From CAYLJJ01 sp964384025 (lineage in GTDB: Bacteria; Myxococcota_A; Bradymonadia; UBA7976; UBA1532), in the NCBI GenBank assembly GCA_964384025.1, contig CAYLJJ010000049.1, forward strand, positions 1-46,996: 46,996 nt of DNA, given 5' to 3'. Shown piece by piece: positions 8,444 through 17,333 of this stretch. A program made the translations under genes and the position numbers. The notes beneath the pieces are model-generated. The model saw nothing but the letters and a program-made list of their open reading frames with translations. It searched no databases and was not told where the DNA came from. Within the stretch, counting starts at the first letter, position 1; the number at the start of each line of letters is the position of its first letter.

Positions 8444-9610
8444 TCATCGCGCTGCTCTTTGGTCTCTCTCTGTAGGGGTAATTCGTAGACAACTCAAATA
8501 GAGGAAGATCAACGCCACCCCCAGGACACGAGGGGGCAGAGGACCCCTGAGGATAAGGAGGAAGGGGCTCAGAATGAGGAGTGAGAGGGCTACAAGCAGC
8601 CTGATCTTGAGATAGCCTCGGAAGAGGGGTTGAGGTTCTCTGATATAGAAGGCAGGCCAGATCAAGATGATGTCCAAGGGGGTGAAGCTGAGCATCAGGA
8701 AGTTGCTGCGCATGTCAGGCCAGCTCGTCCAAGCGTGAACAAAGAGCAAAAAGCCGCCAAAAAGGGCTGCGCTCCCACTCCAGAAGATCAACATCCAGGC
8801 CCGAAGCTTAGGTCCCCCCCAGATGCGCAGATAGAGGCTCAAGAGCAGCAGCAGCGTGGCGAAGATCAGCAATACAAGCTGGGCGATGTGAGGCCAGCCA
8901 TCGGTAGTATCAGCCCCTCTGCGAAGGTACTCTCTCTTGGGGGTTCCCAGGAGAGGCCCTAAGCCATCAGGGCCTGGGATCTGAACTTGGCTGAGCGCCT
9001 TGGCCAGATAGCCTGGGCGATAGGACATCTCCCAGGCGTTGCGCTGTGCGTCCATCTCGATTCCAGGTACGATCTCGATCAGAAAGAGCAAGATGAACTG
9101 CTTTGAGAAGGCGATCCGTACATCATCGTGATAGCTCAGGCCGCTCTCCTGATGAGCAATCTGAGCATAAACAGCTCCTCCTGTGTACTCATCCAAGTAG
9201 TCTCTCAGGCGGGTCGCACAGTTATCCCTGAAGGTGTCATAGATATATTCTCGATGCTCAGGCATCACGTCGCGCTTGACCCGTCTCTCCAAGCGCTCAA
9301 GCTGACCTGGACTGAGCTGAACAGGGTAGCGTAGGACTGTTCGATCTTGCTCGATCCACTTTTTAAGTTGGTGTTCCCAGAGCTTCGGTTTGCCCCAAAA
9401 ATGGGTCCGCCCGCTGAGAAAATCTGTGATGTAATTGGGACGGTTAAAGTTGGTCATCCCAAAGTTGTAGAGGATCTGCTCCTCCCCCTCGCGGTAGATC
9501 AACAACCCCGCGTGCCCATAGAGGCTATAGACCTCTTCACCGGGCTCGACGACCACCAAGTCAGCCTTGGGGGGAGCTGCCAGGAGCAGGAATAGAAGGA
9601 TCTTCGTCAT
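8444..9610 (-). CDS. DUF4105 (Lnb N-terminal-like) membrane protein
   Basis: A 388-residue protein. ATG 9610 follows a perfect GGAGGTGAG; a longer upstream frame has no signal and overlaps glyQS. A short N-terminal hydrophobic segment (MTKILLFLLLAAPPKA) acts as signal peptide. The DUF4105 domain (residues ~17-215) has the conserved YGHAGL (H33) and FRDNCATRLRDYL (N130, C131); the Cys and His are the likely catalytic pair in this papain-like fold, as in the lipoprotein N-acyltransferase Lnb. The C-terminal part contains about four to five transmembrane helices (from residue ~250). It probably acts on a lipid or peptide substrate at the outer face of the inner membrane. It is divergent from glyQS with about 210 bases between them. 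The specific reaction is not established from sequence. Confidence 0.75.
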   Translation of the reverse strand: MTKILLFLLLAAPPKADLVVVEPGEEVYSLYGHAGLLIYREGEEQILYNFGMTNFNRPNYITDFLSGRTHFWGKPKLWEHQLKKWIEQDRTVLRYPVQLSPGQLERLERRVKRDVMPEHREYIYDTFRDNCATRLRDYLDEYTGGAVYAQIAHQESGLSYHDDVRIAFSKQFILLFLIEIVPGIEMDAQRNAWEMSYRPGYLAKALSQVQIPGPDGLGPLLGTPKREYLRRGADTTDGWPHIAQLVLLIFATLLLLLSLYLRIWGGPKLRAWMLIFWSGSAALFGGFLLFVHAWTSWPDMRSNFLMLSFTPLDIILIWPAFYIREPQPLFRGYLKIRLLVALSLLILSPFLLILRGPLPPRVLGVALIFLYLSCLRITPTERDQRAAR

Positions 9611-9821
9611 CTCACCTCCGAGGAGGGAGCCTAATGGATCCGGGCATCTCAGGGGAGCCCATGAGAGAAGCTTTGGGGAAAAATGCTCAGGGCGTGGACT
9701 CTCATCGCTGAGAGGAGCCACGCGAGGCTCAAAAACAAAGCTGGCCGGAGGGCTCTCTCCTGGATAGCATCCGCGCTCTAAGGCCCAAAGAGACCAGGGC
9801 CATAAGAGATCAGGAGCCCCT

Positions 9822-11378
9822 ATGAGCGAAAATGAGCTGATGCAGAAGATCGTCTCCCTCTCCAAACGGCGAGGCTTTGTCTTTCAATCCTCGGAGATCT
9901 ATGGGGGTCTCAAGAGCGCCTATGACTACGGACCCTTGGGGGTTGAGCTCAAACGCAACCTGATGAATGAGTGGTGGCGCCATATGGTGCATAGCCGTGA
10001 AAATATTCTGGGCTTGGACGCCTCCATCATCATGCACCCCAAAGTCTGGGAGGCTTCAGGGCACCTCTCCGGTTTTAGCGATCCTCTGGTGGATTGTCTG
10101 ATCTGTAAGGAGCGTTTTCGCGCAGATCAAGCCCCTAAGGTAGAGGCAGAGGCTGAGCTGACCCTGCTCTTCGCAGACAAGGGCCGCGCCAAGGTGGCCG
10201 AGAGCATCATCCGCGAGCAGTTCAAGCTTCAGCCCAGGCGGCGAGGCAAGCAGATTTTTGGTCTCAAAGCGGGAGAGCGTGGTTATATCTGTCCCATCTG
10301 CAGCTCTCCTCTGTTGAGCGAGGAGCGTCAGTTCAATCTGATGTTTAAGACCCATATCGGCCCCGTAGATCCCATGGGACAGGTCGCCCAAGCGATCGAA
10401 AAGGGGGCCTTAGAGGGTCTTCAGGGTTTAGAGCTACGCAAGGCCCTGGATGGCTTGCTTAAGGAAGGGCAAGTTCATCTTCGCCCTGAGACCGCTCAGG
10501 CGATGTTTGTACAGTTTCAAAATGTCCTCCAATCTCAGGCGGCTAAGATACCCTTCGGCATCGCTCAGATGGGCAAATCTTTCCGTAATGAGATCACCGT
10601 AGAGCACTTTATCTTTCGCTCAGTCGAGTTTGAGCAGATGGAGATGGAGTTCTTCTGTGAGCCGGGCACAGATGAGGAGTGGTTGGAGTATTGGAAGGAG
10701 GCGCGTATCGCTTGGTGGCGCGACTACGCCAACTATCCTGAGAAGTTTATGCTGCGGAGCCACGAGCCTGAGGAGCTGGCTCACTACGCTAAGGCTTGCT
10801 ATGACATCGAGTATCTCTATCCCTGGGGTTGGGGCGAGCTGGAGGGGATCGCCAACCGCACAAACTATGATCTTCGCAAGCACGCTGAGCACAGCGGCGC
10901 ACGGGTGGAGTACTTCGATCCAGCCCAGAAGAAGAAGTATGTCCCCCATGTGATCGAGCCCGCCGCAGGGGCCACACGAGGGGTCTTGGTCTATCTCCTG
11001 GACGCCTACCACGAAGAGGAGGTAGAGAACTCCAAGGGCAAGCGCACGACCCGCGTGGTGATGAAATTCCATCCCCGTTTGGCTCCCTATAAGGTGGCTG
11101 TGCTGCCCTTGGTTAAGAAGGATGGTATGCCGGAGAAGGCGCGGGCGGTTGTTAAAGCCTTCCTCGCGCGAGGGATCCAGGCCAAGTATGATGAGCAGCA
11201 CGCCATCGGTCGCCGCTATCGCCGCCATGATGAGATCGGCACCCCCTGGTGCCTCACCATCGACGGTCAAACTCTTCAGGATGACAGCATCACTATCCGA
11301 GATCGAGACAGCATGGAACAGCGGCGCATCTCTATCTCTGAGGCGGTGAAGGAGATCGAGGAGATGTTGCGGGGCTGA
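9822..11378 (+). CDS. glyQS: Glycyl-tRNA synthetase, single-chain (eukaryotic/archaeal-like) type
   Basis: Class II aminoacyl-tRNA synthetase of 518 residues that charges tRNA-Gly. The N-terminus (SLSKRRGFVFQSSEIYGGLKSAYDYGPLG) is diagnostic of the homodimeric alpha2 GlyRS rather than the split GlyQ/GlyS form. Two Cys pairs (DCLICKERFRAD and YICPICSS) form the zinc-like insert seen in this family. Motif 2 is FRNEIT with RSVEFEQMEMEFF; motif 3 and the anticodon-binding domain end in GTPWCLTIDGQTLQDDSITIRDRD. Length is normal for the family, about 520. The stop codon TGA (11376-11378) directly abuts the reverse-complement stop of the convergent CotH gene, giving TGATCA with no spacer. Confidence 0.97.
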   Translation: MSENELMQKIVSLSKRRGFVFQSSEIYGGLKSAYDYGPLGVELKRNLMNEWWRHMVHSRENILGLDASIIMHPKVWEASGHLSGFSDPLVDCLICKERFRADQAPKVEAEAELTLLFADKGRAKVAESIIREQFKLQPRRRGKQIFGLKAGERGYICPICSSPLLSEERQFNLMFKTHIGPVDPMGQVAQAIEKGALEGLQGLELRKALDGLLKEGQVHLRPETAQAMFVQFQNVLQSQAAKIPFGIAQMGKSFRNEITVEHFIFRSVEFEQMEMEFFCEPGTDEEWLEYWKEARIAWWRDYANYPEKFMLRSHEPEELAHYAKACYDIEYLYPWGWGELEGIANRTNYDLRKHAEHSGARVEYFDPAQKKKYVPHVIEPAAGATRGVLVYLLDAYHEEEVENSKGKRTTRVVMKFHPRLAPYKVAVLPLVKKDGMPEKARAVVKAFLARGIQAKYDEQHAIGRRYRRHDEIGTPWCLTIDGQTLQDDSITIRDRDSMEQRRISISEAVKEIEEMLRG

Positions 11379-13382
11379 TCAGGGCGAGCAATCCTCCTCA
11401 CAGCCCTGCAGATCGCGCTCATAAGCATCACAGATGCCATCTCCACACCAGCCCCCCTCAGGCTCAGGGTTGCAGTCCCGAGGACAGAGTCGAGGATTTT
11501 GGCGCTCGATGGGTTCACAGATCTCATTCCCACAGGGGTGATGCCCGCCCGCCCCTCCTCTCCCACAGTTCCCAGCCCCATCTGGGTTGCTGGCCCCCTC
11601 GCCTGTCAGCTGGATGCGCACCCAGCGCTGCCGTTCACGGATAAAGGCGTTGAGGTTGGGGTAGCGATCCACCATCGGACCATCCGGGGCCACCGCCTCC
11701 TCAAACTTCTCAAGCGTAAAGAAGAGGCGCTCATCTGCCTCTACAAAGGGGCGGATCAGCGCGCTGGTTTCATCAATATGGGCGCTGAGAGCCTCTGCCT
11801 CAAAGGGGCCATCAAGGAACTCCTCAACCAGCCGATGGTAGCGTTCTAAGCGCTCTGGACTCTCCAGGAGACGAGGCACCAGAGGGCGAGCCTCAGGCGC
11901 TCCGCAAGTGGGCTCATCCATATAAAAACGCAGCAGTTCATCAATGGAACATTGGCAGGTGAAGTTTCCGAAGGCCTCGTTATAGTCCCAGGGCAGGATC
12001 TGGAAGATCCCCTCCTGCTCATAGAGGTAGTAGTTGTGACCCATCCCCAGATAGCTGTCCAGGTTGACCAGGACAAAGTTGGCTGCCAAGTAGCGGAGCG
12101 CCTGCTCAATGTCCAGGCTCTCACCGAGGAAGCCCTCTCGATTGATGGCGTGGATCAAGCTCATAAAGGCGCTGTGATCGGTCTCCTCCTCATTGCTCTT
12201 GATCTCCGCGCTCAGATAGTGGGGGTCGTAGCTCTCTCCCAGATACCTCAGATCTCCAGCGGGGCGCTCCGGCTTATAGAGATCTCCATCTTCATCCGCG
12301 AAGTGAGCCCTGAGGAAATCCTTATCGATCACCTCCACCAGGGTATAGAGGCCCATATGTTCATCGTTGATCCAGAGATCTACAAAAGCGCTCTCTGGCG
12401 CGGGGAGACCAAACTCCCTCAACGAACGGTAAGCAATATGTTCTCGCATCAGGCTGGGATCCTGATAGCCATTGTTGAGGACAAACTTCTTCTTATCCAT
12501 GAAGCGCTGTCCATCGACGTAGCGATCAATATCGACCTTGAAGCTATAGCGGTCTCCATCACGACTCTCCCAGATGCGACGCAGGCTTGAGAAGCCCTTG
12601 GTACGGATAGCGACATTCTCGACTCGCTGCCCATCCAGCTCTAGATGAGCGGGGTGATACTCCTCCTCAATGGCGTGAGCTAGGATCTGCTCCCAAGCGT
12701 CTGGCTCGGTCAGCTCCACATGCACCTCGCTGACCCGATCTGCTTCAAAGAGGCTGCGCTCTGGACCAGAGCCGAGATAGGCTTGGTTTGGCGCCTCTGG
12801 ACTGGGCTCCAGGAGCTGTAAAGAGCCGGTTCCATCAGGGAGATGTCCGAAGCTGCTGCCTCTGACGCTCTCCTCCTCGCCCCACTCCAGGCTGTCGATC
12901 AAGATGCCATCACAGCTCAGTTTGAGGCTGTCTGCCTTCCCCAACTTAAAGGGCACAGAGGGCTGCTCCGCCGACTCCTCATCGGGATCCACGGCATAGA
13001 TGCGCAGGAAGCCCCTGGCTGGGATCTGAACCGAGGGCAGCGGCGCAGGAGGGTGCTCTGGGTTATCATCCTGGGCTGTACAGCCCTCCAATGAGGCGCC
13101 CACGGGGCTATATAGCTCAAACCAGTCACTGCCCTCCTCAGGGCGAGCACAGATCTCATTGATCAGAGGACGATGGGAGACTCCAGTATCCAACCAAAGA
13201 TCCAGAGATTGAACATCTGTTGAAGCGATCCCTTGATCGAACGACACCAGGCCATCGAGATGGGCATCCGAGAGTCCTTGATCAGAGAGCACGCTGTCCT
13301 GTGCTTCAGGATCAGCCTCAGAGTCAGAACCTCCGCAGCCCCATAAGAGGAGCAGGAGGAGAGAAGATCGCCATGTCAACAT
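11379..13382 (-). CDS. CotH-family lipoprotein with lamin-tail domain and Cys-rich tail
   Basis: A 667-residue lipoprotein. ATG 13382 has GGGAG six bases upstream; the signal peptide ends in a lipobox (LLLLWGC). After an Asp/Ser-rich linker comes a lamin-tail-like domain (about 90-185: INEICARPEEGSDWFELYSP). Then comes a CotH kinase-like domain (about 210-560: VAIRTKGFSS, DRYSFKVDID, EHMGLYTLVEVIDKDFL, ILPWDYNEAFG). The C-terminus has two CGDGICD-like Cys clusters (CGNEICEPIE and CGDGICDAYE), common in secreted Myxococcota proteins. CotH proteins are atypical kinases acting on spore-coat or surface proteins; whether this one is active is unknown. It is convergent with glyQS and lies 88 bases downstream of the PLP enzyme gene. 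Confidence 0.85.
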   Translation of the reverse strand: MLTWRSSLLLLLLWGCGGSDSEADPEAQDSVLSDQGLSDAHLDGLVSFDQGIASTDVQSLDLWLDTGVSHRPLINEICARPEEGSDWFELYSPVGASLEGCTAQDDNPEHPPAPLPSVQIPARGFLRIYAVDPDEESAEQPSVPFKLGKADSLKLSCDGILIDSLEWGEEESVRGSSFGHLPDGTGSLQLLEPSPEAPNQAYLGSGPERSLFEADRVSEVHVELTEPDAWEQILAHAIEEEYHPAHLELDGQRVENVAIRTKGFSSLRRIWESRDGDRYSFKVDIDRYVDGQRFMDKKKFVLNNGYQDPSLMREHIAYRSLREFGLPAPESAFVDLWINDEHMGLYTLVEVIDKDFLRAHFADEDGDLYKPERPAGDLRYLGESYDPHYLSAEIKSNEEETDHSAFMSLIHAINREGFLGESLDIEQALRYLAANFVLVNLDSYLGMGHNYYLYEQEGIFQILPWDYNEAFGNFTCQCSIDELLRFYMDEPTCGAPEARPLVPRLLESPERLERYHRLVEEFLDGPFEAEALSAHIDETSALIRPFVEADERLFFTLEKFEEAVAPDGPMVDRYPNLNAFIRERQRWVRIQLTGEGASNPDGAGNCGRGGAGGHHPCGNEICEPIERQNPRLCPRDCNPEPEGGWCGDGICDAYERDLQGCEEDCSP

Positions 13383-13470
13383 CTTTAACTCCCGGTTTTC
13401 TAGATGCTTATACTGCGCTTGAGCCCTGCGCAGTATCAAGGCGATGTTGACAGCCCTTGGGCTTGATCCC

Positions 13471-15123
13471 TCAGAGCACGAAGAAGATAAGATCCTGAGC
13501 TTCCTCGGGGATCGAACAATCATGTGGGGAGGGCTCCTGGAGCTGCTCCAGGAGGTGGTGAGCCTCAGCGAGATAGCCATCCCGCGCGATCTTCGGAGAG
13601 GCAACCCTCGTTGGCGCCTCAACCCCCTTAAGAGCTGCGGCTAAGTTTAGGAGCGGACCATCCCGCTTTGTCTCTTTGTGCCACCAGCGACCTGCGCGTA
13701 TGTCAAAGTGATAGAGCCCCAGGAAGCGCTGCCCATGCTCCGCCACAAAGAGGATGGCGTCGAGGAGGAAGTCAACCTCAGCCTCGCTCATGATGTAGTG
13801 CAATCCCACCCGCACCCAGCCAGGCTTGAGCCCCTCATAGCCACCCAAGATCACTTGGCAATAGCGCTCAGAGGTGCGGCTGTCGATGCCCAAGAGTCGA
13901 TGGCCATAGGGCCCCGCACAGGAGCAGCCCGCCCGAGACTGGATCCCAAAGAGGTCATTGAGCAGGGCGGTGACAAAGCGATGGTGCAGATAGCGCCCAT
14001 CCGCCTTGATATTAAAGCTTAGGATCGGCAGACAGCGCCCTCCACACTCAGGGCGGAGCAACTCCAACTTGGGATGGTTGGAGAGGCGGAGGATGGCGCG
14101 TTTAAGCCAGCGCTGCTCACGCGCGGTGATCGCTTCAGCCCCGAGGCGATCTTTGAGCGCAAAGACTAAGCCACAGCGAAGCTTCTGGATGATCCCAGGT
14201 GTGCCTGCCTCTTCTCTTTGGCTGATATCATCGCTGTAGACATGGCCAAGGGGAGAGACATAGCGCACAGTGCCACCGCCAGCGGTGGTGGGCACCTCTA
14301 GAGTATAGAGATCACGTCGAAAGATAAGCACACCAGGGGTATCGGGGCCGCCGAGCATCTTATGAGGCGAGATAAACAGCGCGTCGATCGCTTCTTCGGG
14401 ATCTTCTGGGTGCATATTGATGGGCACATAGGGAGCGCTGGCGGCGAAGTCAAAGCAGGCCAAGCCCCCATAGCGGTGAAAGATCCTGGCGATGGCGTGA
14501 ACCTCGGTGAGCACACCGGTGACATTGGAGGCTGCTGAGAAAGAGCCGATGATCTGTCGTTCTGGGGTGGCCTCTCGCTGCATGGCGATCATCGTCTCAA
14601 GGGCCTCGAGGGGGATAAGCCCCTCATCGCTCATGGGGCACTCAACGACCTCAGCGACTGTCTCTCGCCAAGAGATCTCATTGGAGTGATGTTCATAGGG
14701 TCCTACGATGATGAGGGGAGGCTCGACTCGGCCGATCGCCTTGAGGGCCTTCAACTTATCGGCTCCAGGCGCGATCTTGAGCCGGAGGATCTCCTGAAAG
14801 CGCGCGATGGCGCCGGTGCTGCCCGTGCCACAGAAGAGCGCTACATCGCGCTCATCGGCGCCGACACCCGCCTTAACCATCTCGACCGCCTCAGCGCTGC
14901 GCTGGGTGGTCCGCCGCCCTGTGTAGGAGTCTTCGGTGTGGGTGTTGCCATACTCCACCAAGGCGGTGCGGCGCAGGTAATCCTCGATAAAATCCAACGC
15001 TCGCCCCGAGGCGGTGTGATCTGCATAGCTGATCATCCGTGAACCAAAGGGGCCTTCAAAGGTGGAGCGTCGACCGATCACCGCGCGCCGGAGTTGATCA
15101 AAGATCGCTTCATCTGAGAGCAT
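13471..15123 (-). CDS. Aminotransferase class V-fold PLP enzyme (cysteine desulfurase-like)
   Basis: A 550-residue PLP-dependent enzyme. ATG 15123 has a perfect AGGAGG five bases upstream. Family landmarks: SYADHTASG near the N-terminus, a cofactor-stacking pair in GPYEHHSNEISW (H145/H146), CFDFAASAPYVP (D225), and the Schiff-base lysine in SPHKMLGGPDTPG (K255). A Cys pair in RAGCSCAGPYG sits where cysteine desulfurases carry their catalytic loop. At 550 residues it is longer than SufS/IscS (about 400), with an extra C-terminal segment from ~460. No sulfur-assembly genes are adjacent, so a role as dedicated Fe-S desulfurase is not supported; selenocysteine lyase-like or other desulfurase activity remains possible. 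Confidence 0.85.
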   Translation of the reverse strand: MLSDEAIFDQLRRAVIGRRSTFEGPFGSRMISYADHTASGRALDFIEDYLRRTALVEYGNTHTEDSYTGRRTTQRSAEAVEMVKAGVGADERDVALFCGTGSTGAIARFQEILRLKIAPGADKLKALKAIGRVEPPLIIVGPYEHHSNEISWRETVAEVVECPMSDEGLIPLEALETMIAMQREATPERQIIGSFSAASNVTGVLTEVHAIARIFHRYGGLACFDFAASAPYVPINMHPEDPEEAIDALFISPHKMLGGPDTPGVLIFRRDLYTLEVPTTAGGGTVRYVSPLGHVYSDDISQREEAGTPGIIQKLRCGLVFALKDRLGAEAITAREQRWLKRAILRLSNHPKLELLRPECGGRCLPILSFNIKADGRYLHHRFVTALLNDLFGIQSRAGCSCAGPYGHRLLGIDSRTSERYCQVILGGYEGLKPGWVRVGLHYIMSEAEVDFLLDAILFVAEHGQRFLGLYHFDIRAGRWWHKETKRDGPLLNLAAALKGVEAPTRVASPKIARDGYLAEAHHLLEQLQEPSPHDCSIPEEAQDLIFFVL

Positions 15124-15475
15124 CGGATCCTCCTAAAAATCGGTGGGTGGCTGTGAAGATGTAGTGATTTGAAGGTTTGAAAGCCAAAAGCCACATACCA
15201 CCCGTTCAGTTTTCGGTCATTGATAGTAATATCAGCATCTTATCGCAGTTATGCAATTCACCCCCCCATCAGAAGACTTGGTGTAATTTAAGTCTCTGTT
15301 ATTAATCACAGTTGCCTGATTGTGTGGGGTTCGGATGGACGAATTCGAGTGGCTGATTATCGGAAACGGAATGAGTGGGGCATAAGCCATATCACTCGAG
15401 GTTCTAGTTTTCAGTTGCATACAGGCACATTGTACGCTGCAGCTCGATACTATGCATTGAAAATGAAAGCTGGCT
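15124..15475. other. Intergenic region, no gene seen
   Basis: About 350 bases, more AT-rich than the surroundings, between the 3' end of the EGF/CAP gene and the start of the PLP enzyme gene (both minus strand). Besides the ribosome site of the latter (15129-15134) I see no convincing gene, hairpin or RNA. It is a likely place for a promoter for the leftward PLP enzyme gene. Confidence 0.5.
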
Positions 15476-17251
15476 TCAGTGAAAATTTTGTGTGTTCCAA
15501 CCGTTGTAGTAGCCGATCCCGATCGCTCTAAAGCGACACCGCATGATGTTACAGTGGTGAGAGAGGGGTGGACAGTGACCCTCATCTCGCCCTGTCATAT
15601 AGCTCTGCATATTGCTCTCTGGGCTACCTGGGCTGTTGCAATTCTGCCCTCCGGGGTGATCCTCATGAAAGAGGCCCCGACCGCTGCCCATCTGGATGCT
15701 GTGATTGCGAGCGTGAGCAGACCAGATCAGATCATAGGCGAGCGGAGTGTGGCACTCCGGTTCCCCCTCAGCATCATGCGTCGCGCGAGTCCAGTTGACC
15801 AGCTCATACATGCGACACTCATCAGCGCTGGGCTCAAAGCGAGCCTCAGGCTGACCATCTCCATCCACATCGTAGTTGATCTCCCCTCCTGTACAGACGT
15901 TTGCTGTGGCTACACAATCCAGACCTGCTGCGTTTGAGGGGGTAAAGCCAGGCTCACAGGCGCAGATCGGGATTGTTCCTCCGCTGCTGGGCTTCTCCAA
16001 GCATTCTCCACGACCGCTGCATTCTTGGCCATCACAGGGACCTTCATCAGCGACACAATGTAGCCCCTGAGCGTGATAGCCAGCTTCACAGTCACAGCGT
16101 GCTTGACCTCTATCTGAGACACATCGACCCTGACCATCGCAGTCAACCCCATCACAGGGATCATCAGGCAGGCAGCCAGGGCCAGAGAAACCGGGATCAC
16201 ATTCACATTCTGGAGCCATACGATAGATACAGTGGGCGTTGAGACCACATTGAACCCCCTGGCAGGGATCCAAGCAGGGTCCTCCGTTGGAGATATAACC
16301 TGGCTCACAGTGACAGTAGCTCTGTGCCTCTTCTAGGCGACATTCACCTCGTCCACATTCAACTCCAAGACAGGGGTCAAAACAGCGCCCCTCCTGAAAG
16401 AGCTGTCCTGGCCCACAATCACAGAAGGGGAGCCCCCCTTCGATGCGGCAGATACCTGTATCACAGCTGATCTCCGCACAGGGGTTGACGCAGAGATCTC
16501 CCTCCAAAAAGGCACCCTCTTCACAGACGCAGTGAGGCCCTTCAACGCAGTGACCGTAGCCGCAGTCGATGAACGTACAGGGATCAATACAGCGCCCCCC
16601 CTGTAAAATGGCCCCCTCTTGGCAGTCACAGCGCGCCTCACCCTCCTGGGCTCGACAAAGCCCCAGGCCGCAGTTGAAGCGCTCACAAGGATCTACGCAG
16701 AGGTCCCCCAGGGAGAGCGCGTGCTCATCGCATCGGCACTCTGGGAGACCCTCTACGACGCTACACTCCCCTCCTGAGCCACACTCTATTCCCCGGCAAA
16801 TCTCTTCAGGATCGACACAGATCCCTGAGATCTGCTCTGCCTCTGGAGCGCATTCACAGTAGGGCTCTCCCTCGCGAAGGTGACAGCTCCCCAAACCACA
16901 GAGGTGGTTGAGGCAGAGATCCTCGGAGATCTCACAGCGACCCTCACGCAGCTCAGCGCCAGCCAGACAGAGACAGAGAGCATGCTCTCCTTCCTGTTGA
17001 CAGTGACCTAAACCGCAGTCGATCCCCTCACAGAGATCAGGCTCCAGGAGACCCTGATCTTTCTCGAAGCAGGCAGGACCATCACAGGCTCCAGGAAGAT
17101 CACCCTCCAAACTTCCATCCAATAAAACGCGCTCTGCATCTGAGAAGAGAGAGGGCTCTACTCGCAATAAACCTTCACAGGCAAGCTGAAAACTCCCCAA
17201 GAGAAAGATCGATATGGCATGAACTGAAAAGAATCTCACAGTCGGCTCCAT
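15476..17251 (-). CDS. EGF-repeat protein with C-terminal CAP/SCP domain
   Basis: A 591-residue secreted protein. I chose ATG 17251 because it places a compact signal peptide at the N-terminus (VRFFSVHAISIFLLGSFQLAC); an ATG at 17320 with AAGAGAG upstream is a fair alternative (614 residues). The middle (about 70-450) is ten or so EGF-like modules of the form DPC-x-G-x-x-CGxGxC ... CxC-x-x-G. The last ~130 residues form a CAP/SCP domain (ELVNWTRATHD, HARNHSIQMGSG, LFHEDHPGGQNC, ending WNTQNFH). The architecture resembles eukaryotic extracellular proteins and fits a surface or predatory role, which is inference. It is 82 bases (13 from the alternative start) downstream of the Cys-rich lipoprotein, so they may form an operon. 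Confidence 0.8.
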   Translation of the reverse strand: MEPTVRFFSVHAISIFLLGSFQLACEGLLRVEPSLFSDAERVLLDGSLEGDLPGACDGPACFEKDQGLLEPDLCEGIDCGLGHCQQEGEHALCLCLAGAELREGRCEISEDLCLNHLCGLGSCHLREGEPYCECAPEAEQISGICVDPEEICRGIECGSGGECSVVEGLPECRCDEHALSLGDLCVDPCERFNCGLGLCRAQEGEARCDCQEGAILQGGRCIDPCTFIDCGYGHCVEGPHCVCEEGAFLEGDLCVNPCAEISCDTGICRIEGGLPFCDCGPGQLFQEGRCFDPCLGVECGRGECRLEEAQSYCHCEPGYISNGGPCLDPCQGVQCGLNAHCIYRMAPECECDPGFSGPGCLPDDPCDGVDCDGQGRCVSDRGQARCDCEAGYHAQGLHCVADEGPCDGQECSGRGECLEKPSSGGTIPICACEPGFTPSNAAGLDCVATANVCTGGEINYDVDGDGQPEARFEPSADECRMYELVNWTRATHDAEGEPECHTPLAYDLIWSAHARNHSIQMGSGRGLFHEDHPGGQNCNSPGSPESNMQSYMTGRDEGHCPPLSHHCNIMRCRFRAIGIGYYNGWNTQNFH

Positions 17252-17333
17252 CTCTAAGGAGTAACGTAGGTCCAAAGACCGGTGTATTGAGCTCCAAGCT
17301 GTGCATGGAGACTCTTCCATCTATGTTACTCTC

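Noticed and set aside
13471..15123. Assigning the PLP enzyme as SufS or IscS
   Set aside because: Too long for those families and no Fe-S assembly genes nearby; left as class V-fold enzyme.
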